Notes: a model not told the origin generated them from the sequence alone. Counted from the first letter of the stretch, positions 17,735-27,887 are shown. The stretch: 64,000 nucleotides of DNA from Bacteroides zhangwenhongii (GCF_009193325.2 NZ_CP059856.1:186001-250000), one strand, 5' to 3'. Translations and numbers: made by a program.

Positions 17735-18976
17735 ATGAAAATAGACATGGATACCTGTGAGGAAATCCTCATTACCATCACAAGAAATAAAACAAGAAGC
17801 CTGCTGACCGCATTCGGCGTGTTCTGGGGAATCTTCATGCTCGTAGCCCTTATCGGAGGCGGACAAGGATTGGAAGAGATGATGAAGAAAAATTTTGAAG
17901 GATTTGCCACCAATTCCGGTTTCCTTGCCGCACAAAGAACGGGTGAGGCTTACAAAGGTTTTCGGAAAGGAAGATGGTGGGATCTGGAAGCAACAGATAT
18001 CAACCGCCTCCGGTCCCAAATCAAAGAAGCGGAAGTGATTACCCCTTCCACAGCACGCTGGGGCTCCAAAGCCGTATACGAAGATAAAAAATACGATTGC
18101 AGTGTAAAAGGACTGTATCCGGACTATCTCCATATCGAATCACAGGAGATAGCATACGGCAGGTATATCAATGATGTAGATATAAAGGAAAACCGCAAAG
18201 TGTGCGTTATCGGGAAAAGAATCTATGAGAGTCTTTTCAAGCCGGGCGAAGATCCGTGTGGCAAATACATACGTGTGGATGGAATTTATTATCAAGTCAT
18301 CGGAATGTCCGCTTCCGAAGGAAACATGAGCATACAAGGACAATCTTCGGAGGCAGTCATCCTTCCTTTTACTACCATGCAACAGACTTACAATCTGGGA
18401 GGGCAGATTGACGTGATCAGTTTCACCGTGAAACATGGAGTCAAGGTATCCGACATACACCCCCGAATGGAACAGATTATCAAAGCTGCGCATTATATCG
18501 CTCCCAACGACAAACAGGCACTTATGTTCCTGAATGCCGAAGCGATGTTTTCTATGGTCGATAATTTGTTTACCGGTATCCATATACTTATCTGGATGGT
18601 AGGATTGGGAACTTTGCTGGCGGGTGCTATCGGCGTGTCCAATATCATGATGGTCACCGTAAAAGAGCGTACCACTGAAATCGGTATCCGCCGGGCAATC
18701 GGAGCACGTCCGAAAGATATCCTGCAACAGATTCTGTCTGAAAGCATAGTGCTGACCGCCCTTGCAGGAATGTGCGGAATCTCCTTTGCCGTCATAGTGC
18801 TGCAACTAACAGAAATGGCAGCTAACTCAAATGGAGGTGATATCCGTTTCCAAGTTACCTTCGGACTGGCAGTCGGAACGTGTATCTTACTGATTGCGTT
18901 GGGTATGCTAGCCGGGCTGGCACCTGCTTACCGGGCTATGGCTATCAAACCGATTGAAGCGATCCGGGAGGAGTAG
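17735..18976 (+). CDS. MacB-like ABC permease 2
   Basis: Related to the preceding permease and of the same topology: an N-terminal helix (ITRNKTRSLLTAFGVFWG), a periplasmic MacB domain, and three FtsX helices with the loop ERTTEIGIRRAIGARP. I chose the ATG at 17735 (MKIDMDTCEEILITI), which aligns with the start of permease 1. An upstream in-frame TTG at 17708 would overlap the permease 1 gene and adds nothing conserved. Length is 413 residues. It probably forms a heterodimer with permease 1. Confidence 0.9.
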   Translation: MKIDMDTCEEILITITRNKTRSLLTAFGVFWGIFMLVALIGGGQGLEEMMKKNFEGFATNSGFLAAQRTGEAYKGFRKGRWWDLEATDINRLRSQIKEAEVITPSTARWGSKAVYEDKKYDCSVKGLYPDYLHIESQEIAYGRYINDVDIKENRKVCVIGKRIYESLFKPGEDPCGKYIRVDGIYYQVIGMSASEGNMSIQGQSSEAVILPFTTMQQTYNLGGQIDVISFTVKHGVKVSDIHPRMEQIIKAAHYIAPNDKQALMFLNAEAMFSMVDNLFTGIHILIWMVGLGTLLAGAIGVSNIMMVTVKERTTEIGIRRAIGARPKDILQQILSESIVLTALAGMCGISFAVIVLQLTEMAANSNGGDIRFQVTFGLAVGTCILLIALGMLAGLAPAYRAMAIKPIEAIREE

Positions 18977-18977
18977 A

Positions 18978-19003
18978 AGTTGAGAATGGAGAGTTGAGAA
19001 TTA
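18978..19003 (+). repeat. Short AGTTGAGAA direct repeat
   Basis: AGTTGAGAA occurs at 18978-18986 and again at 18992-19000, in the gap between permease 2 and the adaptor gene. Sequences of this GTTGAGAATGGAGAG style recur between genes in Bacteroidales; that is recollection, not something tested here. Confidence 0.4.
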
Positions 19004-19026
19004 GAAATTAAACATATATATCCAAG

Positions 19027-20127
19027 ATGAAAAAGTATCTGAAAATCGCATTATTGGTAGTCGTTGCTATCATTTTTGTCGGAACATTTGTGTTTCTTTA
19101 TCAGAAATCCAAGCCTAAAGTAATCACTTACGAAACAGTTAGACCGGAAGTGACAGACCTGCAAAAGACAACAGTAGCTACCGGAAAGGTGGAACCGAGA
19201 GACGAAATCTTAATCAAGCCGCAAATTTCGGGCATTATAGACGAAGTATATAAAGAAGCCGGACAAGCTGTGAAAAAAGGGGAAGTCATAGCCAAAGTAA
19301 AAGTAATCCCTGAACTCGGACAACTGAATTCAGCCGAAAGTCGGGTGCGCCTGGCGGAAATCAATACCACACAGGCCGAGACGGACTTCGCCCGCGTCAG
19401 GAAACTGTATGAAGACCAGTTAATCAGTCGGGAGGAATACGAGAAAAGTGAAGTAGCCCTGAAACAGGCACGCGAAGAGAAGCAGACAGCCAAAGATAAT
19501 CTGGAAATCGTAAAAGAAGGAATTACCAAAAACAGTGCCTCTTTCAGCAGTACCCTGATTCGTTCCACTATCGACGGGCTGATTCTGGATATACCTGTCA
19601 AGGCTGGTAATTCGGTGATTATGAGTAACACGTTCAATGATGGAACCACGATTGCCACAGTAGCCAACATGAATGACTTGATTTTTCGCGGCAATATTGA
19701 TGAAACGGAAGTCGGACGCATTCACGAACAAATGCCGATAAAGTTGACAATCGGAGCTTTACAGAATCTGACCTTCAATGCCATTCTGGAGTATATATCT
19801 CCTAAAGGAGTAGAAACGAATGGAGCCAACCAGTTCGAGATAAAAGCCGCCATCTCTGTTCCGGATTCTGTTCAGATTCGTTCCGGATATTCGGCTAATG
19901 CGGAAATCGTGTTACAAAGAGCCAATCAGGTATTGGCAGTGCCCGAAAGCACTGTTGAATTTAGTGGTGACTCTACATTTGTGTACATCATGACAGATTC
20001 AGTGCCCGAACAAAAGTTCCAGCGTACACAGGTGACTGCCGGTATGAGTGATGGAATCAAGATAGAAATCAAGAAAGGGGTAACCATTCAGGACAAAATA
20101 CGTGGTGCAGAGAAAAAAGATAAATAA
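19027..20127 (+). CDS. HlyD/MacA-like periplasmic adaptor protein
   Basis: A 366-residue membrane fusion protein linking the ABC permeases to the TolC protein. A single N-terminal membrane anchor covers about 5-25. A biotinyl-lipoyl-like half domain (LIKPQISGIIDEVYKEAGQ, cited in part: SGIIDEVYKEAGQAVKKG), a helical hairpin with coiled-coil composition (about 95-165), and the second lipoyl half and barrel domains follow. The gene ends 9 bp before the start of the TolC-family gene. Confidence 0.9.
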   Translation: MKKYLKIALLVVVAIIFVGTFVFLYQKSKPKVITYETVRPEVTDLQKTTVATGKVEPRDEILIKPQISGIIDEVYKEAGQAVKKGEVIAKVKVIPELGQLNSAESRVRLAEINTTQAETDFARVRKLYEDQLISREEYEKSEVALKQAREEKQTAKDNLEIVKEGITKNSASFSSTLIRSTIDGLILDIPVKAGNSVIMSNTFNDGTTIATVANMNDLIFRGNIDETEVGRIHEQMPIKLTIGALQNLTFNAILEYISPKGVETNGANQFEIKAAISVPDSVQIRSGYSANAEIVLQRANQVLAVPESTVEFSGDSTFVYIMTDSVPEQKFQRTQVTAGMSDGIKIEIKKGVTIQDKIRGAEKKDK

Positions 20128-20136
20128 TTGAATCCG

Positions 20137-21474
20137 ATGAAAATAATTCGTAAAACCATATCAGCCCTTCTGCTTGCCGGAGTCGGAATCACCTCCATCC
20201 AGGCACAGAACAACTCTTCGCAAGCGTGGACGCTGCGGCAATGTATCGACTATGCCATTGAGCATAATATAGAAATCCGTCAATCGGCCAATAATGTCGA
20301 AGCAGGCAAAGTGAGTGTAAACACTACTAAATGGGCACGCCTTCCGAATTTGAGCGGTAGTGCCAGCCAAAACTGGAGTTGGGGCCGTACTGCTTCTCCG
20401 ATAGACAACTCGTATAGTGACATTAACAGCGCCAATACCAGTTTCAGCCTGGGAACAAACGTACCTATATTTACCGGTTTACAATTGTCCAACCAATATT
20501 CACTTGCCAAACTGGATTTAAAAGCTGCCATAGAAGATTTAAATAGAGCCAAAGAAGATATTGCAATCAATGTCACTTCGGCTTATTTACAGGTTTTATT
20601 CAATCAAGAATTAAGTAAGATTGCTCATAATCAGGTTGATTTAAGCAAAGACCAGTTAAAACGTATTCAAGGTCTTCAGGGAGTGGGTAAGGCATCCTCT
20701 TCTGAAGTGGCCGAAGCACAAGCCCGTGTCGCACAGGATGAAATGACTGCTGTACAATCAGACAATACGTACAAACTGTCCTTACTGGATCTCACCCAAC
20801 TTTTGGAATTACCCACGCCTGAAGGATTTGTACTCGAAAGCCCTAAGGAAGAATTAGAGTTCGAATCTCTCACTCCGCCGGATGACATATATACACAGGC
20901 ACTTACTTACAAACCAAGCATTAAGGCTGCAGAATATCGTTTGCAAGGTAGTCTTAATAGTATTCGTATTGCCCAAAGTGCGTTTTATCCACAACTCTCT
21001 TTCAGTGCCGGTCTGGGAAGTAATTATTATACGGTTAGCGGAAGATCAGAGAGCAGCTTCGGCAGTCAGATGAAAAACAATCTGAATAAATATATAGGAT
21101 TTAATTTGAGCGTGCCAATCTTCAACCGTTTTGCCACAAGAAACCGGGTACGCACGGCTCGTTTGCAACAAATAGATTTATCCTTGAAGTTGGATAACAG
21201 TAAAAAAGTGCTCTATAAAGAAATTCAGCAAGCCTGGTACAATGCTCTGGCAGCAGAAAGTAAATACAACTCCAGTGAAGTGGCAGTAAAAGCCAACGAA
21301 GAGTCTTTCCGCCTGATGAGTGAGAAGTTCAATAACGGCAAGGCTACCTTTGTGGAATACAATGAAGCCAAACTTAACCTGACGAAAGCTCTTTCGGATA
21401 AGTTGCAGGCAAAATATGACTACCTGTTCCGGACTAAAATTCTGGATTTCTACAAAGGACAGGTCATTGAATAA
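20137..21474 (+). CDS. TolC family outer-membrane channel protein
   Basis: A 445-residue outer-membrane factor. The start at ATG 20137 gives a clean signal peptide (MKIIRKTISALLLAGVGITS, cleaved near IQAQ). A TTG three codons upstream is rejected. Two OEP repeats are visible: WTLRQCIDYAIEHNIEIRQS opens the first and the second begins near residue 240, with long helical stretches rich in alanine, glutamine and asparagine. It completes the tripartite exporter with the upstream genes. Cargo is unknown; MacB systems export peptides, lipoproteins or macrolides. Confidence 0.92.
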   Translation: MKIIRKTISALLLAGVGITSIQAQNNSSQAWTLRQCIDYAIEHNIEIRQSANNVEAGKVSVNTTKWARLPNLSGSASQNWSWGRTASPIDNSYSDINSANTSFSLGTNVPIFTGLQLSNQYSLAKLDLKAAIEDLNRAKEDIAINVTSAYLQVLFNQELSKIAHNQVDLSKDQLKRIQGLQGVGKASSSEVAEAQARVAQDEMTAVQSDNTYKLSLLDLTQLLELPTPEGFVLESPKEELEFESLTPPDDIYTQALTYKPSIKAAEYRLQGSLNSIRIAQSAFYPQLSFSAGLGSNYYTVSGRSESSFGSQMKNNLNKYIGFNLSVPIFNRFATRNRVRTARLQQIDLSLKLDNSKKVLYKEIQQAWYNALAAESKYNSSEVAVKANEESFRLMSEKFNNGKATFVEYNEAKLNLTKALSDKLQAKYDYLFRTKILDFYKGQVIE

Positions 21475-21515
21475 AAAAGAAATAAAGTTGAGTTTAGTAT
21501 AGTAGTTCCTTAAAA

Positions 21516-21562
21516 CATATCCGTTGGTTCATTCGTTATTATAGAAAGAACTAACGGATATG
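21516..21562 (+). promoter_or_regulatory. Inverted repeat that contains the msrAB start codon
   Basis: CATATCCGTTGGTTC (21516-21530) pairs with GAACTAACGGATATG (21548-21562) over 15 bp with a single G-U-type mismatch and a 17-nt loop. The final ATG is the annotated msrAB start. In mRNA it could hide the start codon, or it could end the exporter transcript. No T-run follows, which argues against a simple terminator. Confidence 0.6.
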
Positions 21563-22588
21563 AAGTATTTTATCGCTATAGTGATTGTAATGATTAGTAA
21601 TACATTTTTAGGAGTTGCTAAACCAATGAAGAATCAAGCAGAAATCTATTTTGCGGGAGGATGTTTCTGGGGAACAGAACATTTCCTGAAACAAATTCGA
21701 GGAGTAGAAAGTACTCAGGTAGGATATGCCAACAGTAATGTTGCCAATCCGAGTTATGAACAGGTCTGTTCAGGAAAAACCAATGCTGCCGAAACAGTAA
21801 AGGTGGTTTATGATCCGAAAACGGTAGATTTGAATTTACTGCTCGATCTATATTTCAAGACAATCGATCCTACCAGCCTCAACCGGCAAGGTAATGACCG
21901 GGGAACGCAGTATAGAACCGGAATTTATTATGTAGATAAAGAAGATCTCCCTGTCATCAAGCAAGCAATTCAATTATTATCCGCACAATATAAAACTCCT
22001 ATCGTCCTAGAAGTAAAGCCATTGACAAATTTCTATCCGGCAGAGACTTACCACCAGGACTATCTGGATAAAAATCCGGGTGGATACTGCCATATCAATC
22101 CTGGTTTATTCGAAATGGCACGCAAAGCGAATGCGCCGAAAGCTAAAGCGTATCAAAAAGCGGATGATGCAACCCTTCGTAAGGAATTGTCGGCGGAACA
22201 ATATGCCGTAACCCAAAAGAATGCCACCGAACCAGCTTTCCACAATGAATACTGGAATGAGCATCGTCCCGGCATTTATGTGGATATTACTACCGGAGAA
22301 CCTCTGTTTGTCTCTACCGACAAGTTTGATTCAGGTTGCGGGTGGCCAAGCTTTTCCCAACCGATTCAAAAAGGTCTAATCGCAGAAAAGAAAGATACTT
22401 CGCACGGCATGATACGTACGGAAGTACGCAGTAAAACCGGAGATGCTCATTTGGGACACGTATTCACAGATGGGCCGAAAGAGAAAGGTGGATTACGTTA
22501 TTGCATCAATAGCGCTTCACTTCGTTTTATCCCGAAAGATAAAATGAAAGAGGAAGGTTATGGAGAATATCTACCACTCGTCAAATAG
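21560..22588 (+). CDS. msrAB: Bifunctional peptide methionine sulfoxide reductase MsrA-MsrB
   Basis: Repairs oxidised methionine in proteins; MsrA handles S-sulfoxides and MsrB R-sulfoxides. The 342-residue fusion has MsrA first (catalytic C35 in GGCFWGTE) and MsrB second (substrate site [11 protein letters not shown], catalytic C315 in [11 protein letters not shown]). A hydrophobic N-terminus (about 1-20) indicates export to the periplasm. An internal ATG at 21626, preceded by AGGAG at 21610-21614, would give a form without the signal peptide. The gene follows the exporter operon and is probably a separate unit. Confidence 0.95.
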   Translation: MKYFIAIVIVMISNTFLGVAKPMKNQAEIYFAGGCFWGTEHFLKQIRGVESTQVGYANSNVANPSYEQVCSGKTNAAETVKVVYDPKTVDLNLLLDLYFKTIDPTSLNRQGNDRGTQYRTGIYYVDKEDLPVIKQAIQLLSAQYKTPIVLEVKPLTNFYPAETYHQDYLDKNPGGYCHINPGLFEMARKANAPKAKAYQKADDATLRKELSAEQYAVTQKNATEPAFHNEYWNEHRPGIYVDITTGEPLFVSTDKFDSGCGWPSFSQPIQKGLIAEKKDTSHGMIRTEVRSKTGDAHLGHVFTDGPKEKGGLRYCINSASLRFIPKDKMKEEGYGEYLPLVK

Positions 22589-22671
22589 ATATTGAAGAGT
22601 TACAAAAGCTAATCGTAACTGTTCATTAGAAAACAGAACGGTGTACGAAAACGAACAAATAAGGAAATAAT

Positions 22672-24132
22672 TTACTGACTAATAATGCTATTAAAAGAAT
22701 GCTCAAAAGGTTCGTCATACAGTGATTTGTATTCCCTGCAGAAATGTTCATAAGTAGTCTTAGCCATATATTGCTTACGCATAGATACATAAGTGGCACA
22801 TTTGAGCCTAAGAGCCGCTTCATTCACGGAATCGAACCGGAAGATAATATCGGATATTAATAATTTGGTATCATAAGCTTCATGCTCATCTAATAAAGTG
22901 GCATACTTTAATAAAGATTCAATCAGGCTGTCTGCTATCCGGCTTTTAAAAGTATCGAGCCACAGATAGTCACACTCATTCAGCAAGCCGCCTTTAGCTG
23001 TTAGTGCTGCTATGATTTTAATTCGTTCGGTTGTCAGGCTATCGGGACGAATCCGTTCCGGAAGACATTCATAGTAATCCACAAAAGCTGTTTTATCAAA
23101 TTGCACCCGCCAGTTACCCGAAATCTTGGAGATAGTGCAACCACCAACAGATTCTACCAACACACGCAACTTGGAAAGATTTACTGCCCGGTTATTTTTG
23201 GCACTTACATCATCTTTATCAAACCACAACATGGTCGTGAGTTCTTCCGACGATATTCCATTTTCCGCCGACCGCAAAATCAACAAAATAAACAGCTCAC
23301 GCAGAAGTGGAGAAAAACGTTGCGAGACTTCCTCACCATTACGGTCAAAAACCTGCAATCCGCCAAACAGGTAAACGGCATTATACCGGGGTAACTTAAC
23401 CCTTTCTCCTTCATCGCCAAATGAGGTGAGTATCTCAATCCGGTTGCTTGCCTTCAATCTCTTCTGACGCCTACGCCGCCAATGCATTCCCAGGAACACA
23501 ATCATATCCACCACAATAATCAATAAAATCCAGTACCAGGCGGACAGATGTTGCTCCTCCTTTCCAATCAACAACAATTCAGCATGCCCCTCCACCAACT
23601 TCAAATGGGAACGTTTATCACCCAGAATATGAAATCGATACCCACGGTCCGAACGAATGCCATGCGACGAAAATGCATAAGAATGTTCATTTGCGGATAT
23701 ATAAACCGAATCTGCCGGGAAACGAACCGAAAAGCCTACTGACATGGTATCAGTCCGGATTGAATCTTTTGGAGAGCCTATCCGCACTTTCTCAACCTCT
23801 GAATTACACACCCACAGAAGTTCAGTACCTGCCTGCGGAGAACGGGAAAGAATCAGATTATATAATTCTTTATCTGTACTTTCAATGCGCATCAGCGACT
23901 CAAACACCACTTTATCCTGCTCGGGAAGCACAATCTGCAATGTGATAATGCTCCCTTTATCCAGATAATTAAACTGTTTCGTATCAAGTATCTGATCTGC
24001 CTTCACTCTCTTAATCTCTTCTGCGGGACGTACAGCACGTACGGATACAGTAAAAGAGAGGCAGAATATCAATAGCATAATCTTTTGCCCTAAAGAATAC
24101 AATCCTTGTATGTACGATGCCGATAGAAACAT
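22672..24132 (-). CDS. Membrane-tethered transcription regulator with C-terminal winged helix and BTAD-like domain
   Basis: A 486-residue protein. After a signal peptide (about 1-33) comes a probable periplasmic sensor region (35-200), one transmembrane helix (about 203-225, WYWILLIIVVDMIVFLG) with a basic stop-transfer RRRRQKR, and then a cytoplasmic part. The region from about 250 (YLFGGLQVFDRNGEEVSQRFSPLLRELFILL, cited in part: FGGLQVFDRNG) resembles an OmpR-type winged helix as in SARP regulators, followed by a BTAD-like helical region to the end. It would be a one-component sensor-regulator. It lies 73 bp downstream of the esterase gene on the same strand and may control that operon. No ligand can be inferred. 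Confidence 0.7.
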   Translation of the reverse strand: MFLSASYIQGLYSLGQKIMLLIFCLSFTVSVRAVRPAEEIKRVKADQILDTKQFNYLDKGSIITLQIVLPEQDKVVFESLMRIESTDKELYNLILSRSPQAGTELLWVCNSEVEKVRIGSPKDSIRTDTMSVGFSVRFPADSVYISANEHSYAFSSHGIRSDRGYRFHILGDKRSHLKLVEGHAELLLIGKEEQHLSAWYWILLIIVVDMIVFLGMHWRRRRQKRLKASNRIEILTSFGDEGERVKLPRYNAVYLFGGLQVFDRNGEEVSQRFSPLLRELFILLILRSAENGISSEELTTMLWFDKDDVSAKNNRAVNLSKLRVLVESVGGCTISKISGNWRVQFDKTAFVDYYECLPERIRPDSLTTERIKIIAALTAKGGLLNECDYLWLDTFKSRIADSLIESLLKYATLLDEHEAYDTKLLISDIIFRFDSVNEAALRLKCATYVSMRKQYMAKTTYEHFCREYKSLYDEPFEHSFNSIISQ

Positions 24133-24205
24133 TTTAAATACCTGTCTGATAAATAGGTCAACAAAAATAAGCTATTTAACCGATGGCTCAAAATTTTAGT
24201 CTTAC

Positions 24206-25105
24206 TTAATAGAGTATTTTTGCTCCGGCTGCCGCCATCTTAGCATACTCATGTGCAACACCTGCCACCTCATACTTGTCCCAGTTCAATGAGCAACCGT
24301 CTTTGGTACTGATACGCTTCGCCTCTGAAAAATAATACTTACCACGCTGATACCTGTTTGCCCCTTGTGCTTCGGCACCTGCTGAAGTGTTCAATCCGTT
24401 ACGATCCGTATCTGCCGTGCCCAAATGAACAATCAATTTACGGGCAAACAACGATGCCACCCGGGAAGTAGTTGCGACATCCGTATTTTTCAAGCCATAA
24501 GGATAAGCAACATCCACATCGGGCAATGTATACCAACCCGCATTGGCACTTACCGCCCTATCAACACGGGTATCAGGCATAAACGTCACATACCGGTGCA
24601 CGAACTGCGCTCCGGCAGAATGTCCCCACACATCATATTTATTCCGCGAAGAACCGGTATCTTTCCGGACAGTATCAAAAACGGACTCAATAAGTGAGAA
24701 TGTCCATTCTGAACGATCAAGCAACGTATTTCCCTGAAACATACCTCCTTCGATATACTGTGCAGTAGAGTAAGTCTCCGTAGGAAACTCAAACACAAAG
24801 ACCATTACCTCCCTATTGGATGCTTCTGCACGCCATGCATTCAAATAATCATCGGCATTTCTTTCTAATCCGGGAAATACAAACAACACCGGCATTTTTT
24901 TCATATCCCCGTTGACAGGGATATGAAAATGTATGCGGACAGGCCGGTCGGCCAAAGGCGCATATCCGGAATATGTCACGATACCGTCTCCCGGAAGAAA
25001 CCCGGAGGTTTCTCCCAAAGATTCCGATTCGTCGTCTTTAAAACAACTCGTCATCAATACGGCAATGATTAAAATCAATAAGTTTGCTACACGCATCATT
25101 ATCAA
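24206..25105 (-). CDS. Alpha/beta-hydrolase (esterase-like) lipoprotein
   Basis: A 299-residue lipoprotein with lipobox MTSC (Cys21). The hydrolase fold shows an oxyanion-side strand VLFVFPGLERNADDY, nucleophile elbow GHSAG (VWGHSAGAQF), a candidate acid in LGTADTDRNG and a candidate base His in GVAHEYAKM. It resembles PHB-depolymerase or feruloyl-esterase-like enzymes, but the substrate is unknown. Its start overlaps the porin stop by 4 bp. Within the operon it may act on side groups of imported peptides or glycopeptides; that is speculation. Confidence 0.75.
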   Translation of the reverse strand: MIMMRVANLLILIIAVLMTSCFKDDESESLGETSGFLPGDGIVTYSGYAPLADRPVRIHFHIPVNGDMKKMPVLFVFPGLERNADDYLNAWRAEASNREVMVFVFEFPTETYSTAQYIEGGMFQGNTLLDRSEWTFSLIESVFDTVRKDTGSSRNKYDVWGHSAGAQFVHRYVTFMPDTRVDRAVSANAGWYTLPDVDVAYPYGLKNTDVATTSRVASLFARKLIVHLGTADTDRNGLNTSAGAEAQGANRYQRGKYYFSEAKRISTKDGCSLNWDKYEVAGVAHEYAKMAAAGAKILY

Positions 25106-26331
25106 AAGAGAATATGAAGATTCAACTTAACCTGAAATTCCTTAGATCCTGCCCCCACTAACTGATTGTATGAGGTATATGAACCTGCCAGCTGTAGCTT
25201 GAACGTATTATTATTGAAATATTTCGATGCTCCGAAAGTGATGTTATCCGCCTCGCGCAAAACACTCTGTTCAGTCTCCTTCCACTCGGGTTTCACTTTA
25301 CTGTAAGCAATATCAAGTGCCCATAATTTACGGAAAAGATACCCAGCCTGCACATTGAATCCATTTCCCAAAGCCAGGTAATTGGCTATCTGATGCGGTT
25401 TCAATTTTGCACCTTCATCCTTTTCTACATAAAGCCCGTTCAAACCGTTCGCTGTTGCATTGACATACTCTGCCAACAAGGAGAAACCATTCCACTTGAA
25501 GAGTAAATCGGCAGACAACTTACGATAGTCGGGATAATCCGCAGCACCTTCTTTATCATACATCTGAAAATCATTATGTCCCTCACCTACCATATTACTG
25601 GCACCGACATTATAACTATAGGCCGCACCGATAGCCAATTTGGGAGATTTCTCACGAATAAAATCATTAAAGACCATTTCATTACCGCTCGTAAAGAAGC
25701 CCAACGGATAAACAGTGACACGTCCGCCATATTTCAACCCACCCAAATCAGGGTCAGTGCTTGATGAACCAAATGAATTGCGTCCGTCACCGGAAGTAAC
25801 AGCAGCGCCCAAATCGAATCCGAGTTTGCCAAGTGACAAGCGGCTTTCAACAAATAATCCCAACTCACGGCCTGTACGGGAGAAAATACGATCCATCAAT
25901 GAATGTTCACCAAAAGCAAGTCCCTGATCGAGCATCATCATCTGCCGGGTATTGGTAAAAGTCTGTTTCTGTCCGGCACTGATTTTCAACTGTTTCCAGG
26001 GAGCATACGAAACCCATGCATCCAACAAAGGGTAGGAATCTGCAAAATCTGCCTGTAAAAAGAATCCCAGTTTCTCATTCAGGAACGAACCTTCCAGACT
26101 TAAATAAGCATGTTCAATATCAAATCCATATTCCGACTCTGCGTTCTTGATATCCGTATAATAACCTGATCCCTGGAGATAACCGCCAAAACGCAGTTTC
26201 TGACCGGGTGTTCTCAAGTTCAAGTCAAGCAAACCATCTTTCAGTTGCGGAAATGCCTCGTTTCCAATTGTCTGAGCATACATACCTGTAGCCAAAATCA
26301 AGGAGAAAACTCCTATTATTATCTTTTTCAT
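25102..26331 (-). CDS. OprO/OprP-type porin
   Basis: A 409-residue outer-membrane porin of the phosphate-selective porin family, with signal peptide (MKKIIIGVFSLILATGMYAQ) and many amphipathic strands such as KLRFGGYLQGSGYYTD and ELGLFVESRLSLG, ending in a C-terminal phenylalanine (LNLHILF). I chose the ATG at 26331; an in-frame ATG eight codons upstream would push the signal peptide inward. It is the second porin of the operon, separated from the first by the M14 carboxypeptidase gene. In Bacteroidota, porins of this family are not necessarily phosphate-specific. Confidence 0.85.
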   Translation of the reverse strand: MKKIIIGVFSLILATGMYAQTIGNEAFPQLKDGLLDLNLRTPGQKLRFGGYLQGSGYYTDIKNAESEYGFDIEHAYLSLEGSFLNEKLGFFLQADFADSYPLLDAWVSYAPWKQLKISAGQKQTFTNTRQMMMLDQGLAFGEHSLMDRIFSRTGRELGLFVESRLSLGKLGFDLGAAVTSGDGRNSFGSSSTDPDLGGLKYGGRVTVYPLGFFTSGNEMVFNDFIREKSPKLAIGAAYSYNVGASNMVGEGHNDFQMYDKEGAADYPDYRKLSADLLFKWNGFSLLAEYVNATANGLNGLYVEKDEGAKLKPHQIANYLALGNGFNVQAGYLFRKLWALDIAYSKVKPEWKETEQSVLREADNITFGASKYFNNNTFKLQLAGSYTSYNQLVGAGSKEFQVKLNLHILF

Positions 26332-26363
26332 ATCTTGTATTCTATTTATCGTCATTAATTAAT

Positions 26364-27887
26364 CTATTTCATTTTACGATAGACGCCCAGCGTATTGTTT
26401 ACTGCAGCATCAATCACGCGGTAGTTGACGAAACCATTGGCTGATTCCGGTTCCAGCAATACTGTCACAAGGGTGGCCAAAGGTTGGGACATGGGAATAC
26501 GATAGCTGCCGGCCGGAAGAGTAATCGTACGGTTACTGGTATTTGTTACCACATTCAACGGTAAAATACCGGCTACCAAATCATGGCTTTCTACTGCTTT
26601 TGTAACAGTGTAACACTCCAGTTCAACCGTTTCAGGAGATTCCAGCCGTTCCAGTTCAACCCCATAATGCTGCAATATTTCCACAGCACGATTTTGGTTG
26701 GCGTCCAGATAATAGGCAACAGGGCGTTCGCGGGTCAGTACAACTTCTGATTCGGGAGCGATACGGGCCTCAACAGGCACAGTTATCTCTTTACAGGCAA
26801 GCATATCAATAAAATTCAACGGATAGTCGGAAGCAGATTTCGAACGGAAAGTCACGGCAATATCACCATTATAATGAGCAGATTCATCTACGGCTTTTCG
26901 TATTTGATCTTCATGCTCAAAAGTAGTACGGGCAAATGATTCTGCCAATTTATAAACAGTATATACCCTACGTTTGTAAGAAGTGCGTCCCAAACCAACA
27001 CCACGTACTTCCATCAACATTGAAATAGCTCCACGCAATGCCATGATATTAGTGGAAGAACGGGGAGAGGAACCGCCGATATTGAATATAATTTCTCCAC
27101 GATTACTTTTAGTAGTAAAATAGGTATGATGTGTCAGTCCTTCCGCATCAGCCATACGACTAGCTTCAGGCACATAAAAATCGTCTACAACAGTACGTAA
27201 TGCGGGAGATACATTCGGGTTGCTACTCCACAAAAACATAAAGTCGTTAGGATTGGTAACCAGAAGCCCGTCGGTCACTTCTTCGTAAGAGGCACGAAGC
27301 GGTTTGTATTCATGGAAATCAATAAACAAATGAGGTTTGACTGTCAGAGCAACCCGTTGTAAAGTGCGTGCTTCCGGGGTTGACAAAAGAGTCTGGTCAC
27401 GGTTCAGGTCTATACCATTGGCAGTGAGCCGTTCTCCCTGTTCGCTTCCGTCAATATTTACCGAAGGCAGGATATAGAAATCCATCTTATCAAGCAGGGC
27501 AGACAATTGAGGATCACGGGTCAGTTGCTTCATAAAATATAGAAGTCCTTCCGTACCAGCCGGTTCATTTCCATGTACACATCCTGTATAGAGGACACGT
27601 AACTTATCACTTCCTCCTTTACTCACCTTTATCATAGGAATTTCACGTCCACGCTGGGTACGACCTACAATTTGAAGTTTCACCCATTCCGGATGAGCGG
27701 TAGCCAAATCATGCAAGAACGTCATCAACTCACGATAAGTGGTGAAACCATGCTTCTTGGCAAATGCCGGTGTATCCATGTCGACCTGTGGGTCGGGGAA
27801 GAACTTCGCCGTCACCTTTCCGGTCTGTTGAGCATAGAATGGAAGACCGGATAATAAAAGACAGAGTATTAATAATATTCGTTTCAT
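26364..27887 (-). CDS. M14 family zinc carboxypeptidase
   Basis: A 507-residue exported metallopeptidase. After a signal peptide (1-20) the catalytic domain shows the zinc motif HGNEPAGTEGLLYF (H and E ligands), a DRN-type segment GIDLNRDQ and a third ligand region FIDFHEYKP, followed by a candidate catalytic Glu in MLMEVRGVG. The last ~170 residues form an extra beta-rich region. It removes C-terminal residues from peptides in the periplasm or outside. It lies between two porin genes (7 and 32 bp spacing), which suggests peptides are its substrates here. Confidence 0.88.
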   Translation of the reverse strand: MKRILLILCLLLSGLPFYAQQTGKVTAKFFPDPQVDMDTPAFAKKHGFTTYRELMTFLHDLATAHPEWVKLQIVGRTQRGREIPMIKVSKGGSDKLRVLYTGCVHGNEPAGTEGLLYFMKQLTRDPQLSALLDKMDFYILPSVNIDGSEQGERLTANGIDLNRDQTLLSTPEARTLQRVALTVKPHLFIDFHEYKPLRASYEEVTDGLLVTNPNDFMFLWSSNPNVSPALRTVVDDFYVPEASRMADAEGLTHHTYFTTKSNRGEIIFNIGGSSPRSSTNIMALRGAISMLMEVRGVGLGRTSYKRRVYTVYKLAESFARTTFEHEDQIRKAVDESAHYNGDIAVTFRSKSASDYPLNFIDMLACKEITVPVEARIAPESEVVLTRERPVAYYLDANQNRAVEILQHYGVELERLESPETVELECYTVTKAVESHDLVAGILPLNVVTNTSNRTITLPAGSYRIPMSQPLATLVTVLLEPESANGFVNYRVIDAAVNNTLGVYRKMK

